Source of the DNA: Sandaracinomonas sp041180785
GTDB lineage: Bacteria > Bacteroidota > Bacteroidia > Cytophagales > Spirosomataceae
Assembly: GCA_041180785.1 (NCBI GenBank)
Contig: JBEGQV010000189.1
Coordinates: forward strand, 1-8,077
Reading direction: 5' to 3'
Length of the DNA stretch: 8,077 nt
In this document: piece by piece, positions 5,025 to 8,077 of the stretch
How the letters are laid out: each line of letters starts with the position of its first letter
Position numbering within the stretch: position 1 is the first letter of the stretch
The notes under the pieces: model-generated
The model's database searches: none
What the model was told of the DNA's origin: nothing
What the model saw: the letters and a program-made list of their open reading frames with translations, nothing else
Program-made: the position numbers and the translations under genes

Positions 5025-6085
5025 TGAGCGTACGTTATTTTCATTTGACGGTAAAAGAGATTACTGAAGAGACGGAAGACACCAAAACATTCCACTTTTG
5101 GCAACCTATCCATGATACGGTAAAATACCTATCAGGACAATTTCTTACCGTTATCCCTGAAATAGAGGGTAAAAAAGTTCGAAGAAGCTATTCCTTTTCC
5201 TCCTCTCCTAAAACTGATACAGCACCTGCCATTACGGTAAAACGAGTAAAAAATGGACTCGTATCCAACTTTTTATGCGATACATTGCGGGTAGGAGATG
5301 CGCTTGAAGTAATGGATTCCATGGGGAATTTTATTATTGAGCCAAGTGCTTCAGAAAAGAAAAACTATGTGTTTGTTGGGGCTGGATCAGGCATTACGCC
5401 TCTTTTCTCGATGATTAAAACGATTTTACAGGCAGAGCCTCAATCGACGATCGAGTTAATTTATGGTTCTCGTTCAGAGAACCAAATAATTTTCAAAGCG
5501 GCCCTCGATGCTTTGGAAAAAACATATGCCGACCGCTTGAAAATTTTGTACATCATCAGTCAACCAAGTCCATCATGGGCTGGTTTAAAAGGTCGAATTA
5601 ATCAGGCCTCTATTGTCTATTATTTGAAACAAGAATTAGGAACTGATATTGCAAAATCGCATTATTTTTTATGCGGTCCAGAAGAAATGATGGATCAGGT
5701 AAAACGTTCATTGGCAATTTTTGATGTTCCAAATGAACAAATTCACCAAGAATTATTTGCGAGTCACACTTCTGAGGCTGTTACGGAAGCTGAAGAAGAC
5801 GGAAGTTTGAAAGAGCAATCGATTCAACTAATTTATGAGGGGAAAACACATGAAATTACCGTTTTACCTTCACAAACGATTTTAGAAGCCGCCTTAGAAG
5901 CAGATATAGATATCCCATATTCTTGTCAAGCTGGCATGTGTACGGCCTGCATGGGACTTTGTTCCTCGGGAAAAGTGATCATGGATGAGGAAGATGGATT
6001 GACCCAAGGTGAAATTGACAAAGGATATATATTAACCTGTGTTTCGCACCCGATGAGTGCGGGTGTCGTGATAAATTTAGACTAA
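5024..6085 (+). CDS. Ferredoxin-NADP-reductase-like flavoprotein with C-terminal 2Fe-2S ferredoxin domain (PaaE-type)
   Basis: A 353-residue cytoplasmic oxidoreductase in three parts. Residues 1-108 form the FAD-binding barrel, with the flavin motif RSYS at 54-57. Residues 112-245 form the NAD(P)H-binding domain, with VGAGSGITPLFSMI (118-131), YGSR (147-150) and FLCGPEEMM (215-223). Residues 265-353 form a plant-type ferredoxin domain with cluster ligands Cys301, Cys306, Cys309 and Cys339 (C-x4-C-x2-C-x29-C). The order matches PaaE, the reductase of phenylacetyl-CoA epoxidase, and related Hmp- or KshB-type reductases that pass electrons from NAD(P)H to an oxygenase or desaturase. No other paa gene is here, so its partner is unknown; in Bacteroidota such stand-alone reductases are often supposed to serve fatty acid desaturases or hydroxylases, which is only inference here. 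Its ATG overlaps the upstream TAA (TAATG), and an AAGGA lies just before, so translation is probably coupled. Confidence 0.93.
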   Translation: MSVRYFHLTVKEITEETEDTKTFHFWQPIHDTVKYLSGQFLTVIPEIEGKKVRRSYSFSSSPKTDTAPAITVKRVKNGLVSNFLCDTLRVGDALEVMDSMGNFIIEPSASEKKNYVFVGAGSGITPLFSMIKTILQAEPQSTIELIYGSRSENQIIFKAALDALEKTYADRLKILYIISQPSPSWAGLKGRINQASIVYYLKQELGTDIAKSHYFLCGPEEMMDQVKRSLAIFDVPNEQIHQELFASHTSEAVTEAEEDGSLKEQSIQLIYEGKTHEITVLPSQTILEAALEADIDIPYSCQAGMCTACMGLCSSGKVIMDEEDGLTQGEIDKGYILTCVSHPMSAGVVINLD

Positions 6086-6086
6086 G

Positions 6087-7802
6087 ATGAGACAAATTAC
6101 CCCTATACAACAAAAAAGAAGCTTTTTACCAGTAGATTTTGAATTATCAACCTGGGAAAGTGTGTTGCCATATTTTACGAAATTAAGTGAACAACAAATC
6201 GCAAGTCTCAACGACTTGCAGACCTTTTGCGCACAGCGTTCCGAACTAGAAAGTTATCTTTCAGAAAACTTTGCTTGGCGATACATCAAAATGTCTTGTG
6301 ACAATCAAAATCCGGAATTGCAGGCAAGTTATCAGCAATTTGTCAACGAAATCATGCCCAATGCATCTGTTTTCGATGATGAATGGAATAAAAAAGTAAT
6401 TGATTCTGGATTTACGGACCAATTACCCAAAGAAGGCTTTGCCATTATGCTGAGAGGGATGGAAAAGGCGATTGAAATTTTCCGTGAGGAAAATATTCCG
6501 TTGTTTACAGAACTAAACAATCTATCAACAGAATATGGTGCCTTAACTGGTGCCTTGATGGTGGAGATTGATGGAGTCGAAAAAACATTACAACAAGCCT
6601 CAGCACATTTGGAATCGACTAACCGAAAGGAAAGAGAAGAGGTTTATCACAAGATAGCAGCCAAACGATTATCGTTAAAGGATGATTTAAATAAATTATT
6701 TAACCAATTGATTGAAAAAAGAGATCAAGTAGCGAAAAATGCCAACTTTGAAAACTTTAGAGATTATTCGTTTGCCAGTTTAGGTCGATTTGATTACACC
6801 CCTTCGGATTGTTTTGAATTTCATGAAGCGGTGGCAGAAACCATTGTACCGATACTCAATGAGCAAGCACAAAAAAGAAAGGCGGCCTTGGGTGTTGATA
6901 CACTTCGACCTTGGGATAAATCAGTTGATCCAGCAGGCCGAAAACCTTTAAAACCTTTTGAAACGGGTCAGGAATTATTAGAGAAAACCATTCGTGTGTT
7001 TGATAAAATGGATCCCTTTTTGGGCAATTGCTTAAAAGAGATGGTCAAATTAAATCGTTTTGATTTGGACTCGAGAAAAGGCAAAAATCCAGGTGGATAC
7101 AATTATCCTTTAGAAGAAACTGGATTTCCATTTATTTTCATGAATGCGGCGGGTCAAGTGCGAGACATGGTCACCTTGTTACACGAAGGGGGGCATGCTG
7201 TGCATTCTATTTTAGATAAGGAATTGCCTATTAACGCCTTCCGAAATATTCCATCAGAGGTTGCTGAATTAGCCTCGATGAGCATGGAATTAATTACAAT
7301 GGAGCACTGGAATGAATATTTTGCAGATCCTGAGGAAGAGAAACGTGCCAAAATTAAACACTTGGAGGACATCTTAGAAACCTTGCCATGGGTGGCAACA
7401 ATTGATGCCTTTCAGCATTGGATTTATGAAAATCCAAATCATACGACAGAAGAAAGAGAGTCGGCCTGGTTGAAAATTTACGGCAAATTTAGTGATTCAA
7501 TTACCGACTGGTCGGGCTTAGAGGTAAATAAGGCCAATGTTTGGCAAAAGCAATTACATTTATTTGAAGTACCGTTTTATTACATTGAATATGCGATTGC
7601 ACAATTAGGCGCTCTAGCTGTTTGGAGAAATTATTGTCAAAATCCTGAAAAGGCATTAAATCAATATTTGGATGCTTTGGCTCTTGGGTATACGGTTCCG
7701 ATGAAAGAGATCTATGCCACAGCCGGGATTGAATTTAATTTCAGTAAAAAGTATATCAGTGAATTGATGGCGTTTTTGGTTGAAAAAATTCATAACGTTT
7801 AA
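6087..7802 (+). CDS. M3 family oligoendopeptidase (PepF-like zinc metallopeptidase)
   Basis: A 571-residue protein, a typical length for bacterial M3B oligoendopeptidases. There is no signal peptide, so it should be cytoplasmic. The zinc site is intact: HEGGH at 366-370 (His366, Glu367, His370) within VTLLHEGGHAVHSI, with the third ligand most likely Glu394 in SEVAELASMSMEL (390-402). The C-terminal substrate-binding block PFYYIEYAIAQLGALAVW (496-513) is highly characteristic, with its Tyr pair. The N-terminal half (about 1-200) is the mainly helical domain that covers the deep cleft and limits substrates to short peptides. It hydrolyses oligopeptides, in peptide recycling or nutrition. The ATG follows the reductase stop by one base, making it the third gene of the operon started at 3504; no functional link to the reductase is evident. 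The gene ends at the TAA at 7800-7802, beside a heptamer repeat. Confidence 0.96.
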   Translation: MRQITPIQQKRSFLPVDFELSTWESVLPYFTKLSEQQIASLNDLQTFCAQRSELESYLSENFAWRYIKMSCDNQNPELQASYQQFVNEIMPNASVFDDEWNKKVIDSGFTDQLPKEGFAIMLRGMEKAIEIFREENIPLFTELNNLSTEYGALTGALMVEIDGVEKTLQQASAHLESTNRKEREEVYHKIAAKRLSLKDDLNKLFNQLIEKRDQVAKNANFENFRDYSFASLGRFDYTPSDCFEFHEAVAETIVPILNEQAQKRKAALGVDTLRPWDKSVDPAGRKPLKPFETGQELLEKTIRVFDKMDPFLGNCLKEMVKLNRFDLDSRKGKNPGGYNYPLEETGFPFIFMNAAGQVRDMVTLLHEGGHAVHSILDKELPINAFRNIPSEVAELASMSMELITMEHWNEYFADPEEEKRAKIKHLEDILETLPWVATIDAFQHWIYENPNHTTEERESAWLKIYGKFSDSITDWSGLEVNKANVWQKQLHLFEVPFYYIEYAIAQLGALAVWRNYCQNPEKALNQYLDALALGYTVPMKEIYATAGIEFNFSKKYISELMAFLVEKIHNV

Positions 7803-7803
7803 C

Positions 7804-7824
7804 TCATAATTCATAATTTTTAAT
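7804..7824 (+). repeat. 7-bp tandem repeat just after the oligopeptidase stop
   Basis: TCATAAT at 7804-7810 and 7811-7817, followed by a decayed copy TTTTAAT at 7818-7824. It begins one base after the stop codon and runs directly into the next gene's -7 box. The words are AT-rich and short, so chance is a real alternative, but the setting mirrors the other two repeats of this window. Confidence 0.55.
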
Positions 7825-7832
7825 TAATTTTG
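7825..7832 (+). promoter_or_regulatory. Bacteroidota-type -7 box for the lipoprotein gene
   Basis: TAATTTTG matches TAnnTTTG exactly. The only -33 candidate is a TTA at 7799-7801, 23 bp upstream and partly in the preceding stop codon, so it is weak. A start near 7838 gives a leader of about 19 bases before the ATG at 7857, similar to that of the response regulator. The lipoprotein therefore probably has its own promoter. Confidence 0.55.
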
Positions 7833-7856
7833 CCCCGTAATTATTACAAAAAGACA

Positions 7857-8077
7857 ATGAAATTAAAATCTTTACTTCCAGTTTTGGCGATTGCTTTAGT
7901 TGCAACTGCGTGTGATTATCAAAAAAATAATAGAATCAAGCAAAAAGATGTGCGTGAGGGAAGCGAGTATGTGTATGGGGTACATCCAGATTCTGCAGCT
8001 GCTCAATCAAAAATTAAATATGCTGCCAAGCCGGAATTAGAAGTTCGTACGAATGCGATTCGCGAGAAGTTGTTCAA
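7857..8077 (+). CDS. Unrecognised lipoprotein, 3' end cut by window edge
   Basis: From the ATG at 7857, 73 codons stay open to the window edge. The N-terminus is a lipoprotein signal: Lys2 and Lys4, a hydrophobic core LLPVLAIALV, and a lipobox-like VATAC with the lipidated residue at Cys19. The mature part begins DYQKNNRIKQKD and is rich in Lys, Glu and Ala, with a YVYGVHPDSAAAQ stretch at about 38-50 and no heme-binding CxxCH or other motif. The Bacteroidota surface-export signal (charged residues soon after Cys, such as K-D/E-D/E) is not clearly present, so a periplasm-facing location is a little more likely. I do not recognise the family. It lies 54 bases after the oligopeptidase stop with its own -7 box, so it is probably a separate unit. 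Confidence 0.75.
   Translation, partial: MKLKSLLPVLAIALVATACDYQKNNRIKQKDVREGSEYVYGVHPDSAAAQSKIKYAAKPELEVRTNAIREKLF

Noticed and set aside
5024..6085. Naming the reductase paaE
   Set aside because: Only the domain order supports it; no paa gene is present and several other reductase groups share this architecture.
6332..7372. Minus-strand open frames (6332-6520 and 7154-7372) within the oligopeptidase gene
   Set aside because: Both are antisense to a strongly conserved peptidase gene, the second opposite the zinc site; no independent evidence supports them.

Overview
The window reads as ordinary chromosome of an AT-rich member of the Bacteroidota. Three things point there. The two best promoter matches have the TAnnTTTG -7 box used by the Bacteroidota primary sigma factor. 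Shine-Dalgarno sites are mostly absent. The proteins (RuvX, a YcxB-like membrane protein, a GHL10 glycoside hydrolase, a PaaE-type reductase, an M3 oligopeptidase) look like Bacteroidota versions. I cannot place it below phylum with confidence. There is no mobile element, phage gene, CRISPR array, tRNA or rRNA.

Layout. Minus strand, 1-885: ruvX (cut by the window edge) preceded one base upstream by a small two-helix membrane protein with a YcxB-like domain; they share a promoter at about 916-946. Plus strand, 980-1483: a PyrR-like phosphoribosyltransferase, divergent from that pair. Minus strand, 1573-2634: an AI-2E family (PerM/YdiK-like) membrane protein, convergent with the phosphoribosyltransferase. 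Plus strand, 2727-3419: an OmpR/PhoB-class response regulator with no histidine kinase beside it, behind a promoter that overlaps a 17-bp palindrome. Plus strand, 3504-7802: three packed genes (secreted GHL10 glycoside hydrolase, ferredoxin-NADP-reductase-like flavoprotein with a 2Fe-2S domain, M3 oligopeptidase) joined by a 1-nt overlap and a 1-nt gap, almost certainly one operon. Plus strand, 7857-8077: the start of an unrecognised lipoprotein with its own -7 box.

Most genes are household functions: DNA maintenance, nucleotide-linked transferase, transport, signalling, wall or sugar hydrolysis, electron transfer and peptide turnover. They do not form one recognisable pathway. The most unusual structure lies in the short gaps after genes. 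After the phosphoribosyltransferase, the response regulator and the oligopeptidase, different short words of 7-9 bp (or 15-17 bp doublets) are repeated in tandem, beginning at or within a few bases of the stop codon. Two of these gaps also hold inverted copies that could fold into hairpins. I found no convincing new multi-gene system; this stop-codon-linked repeat pattern is the best candidate for something under-described.
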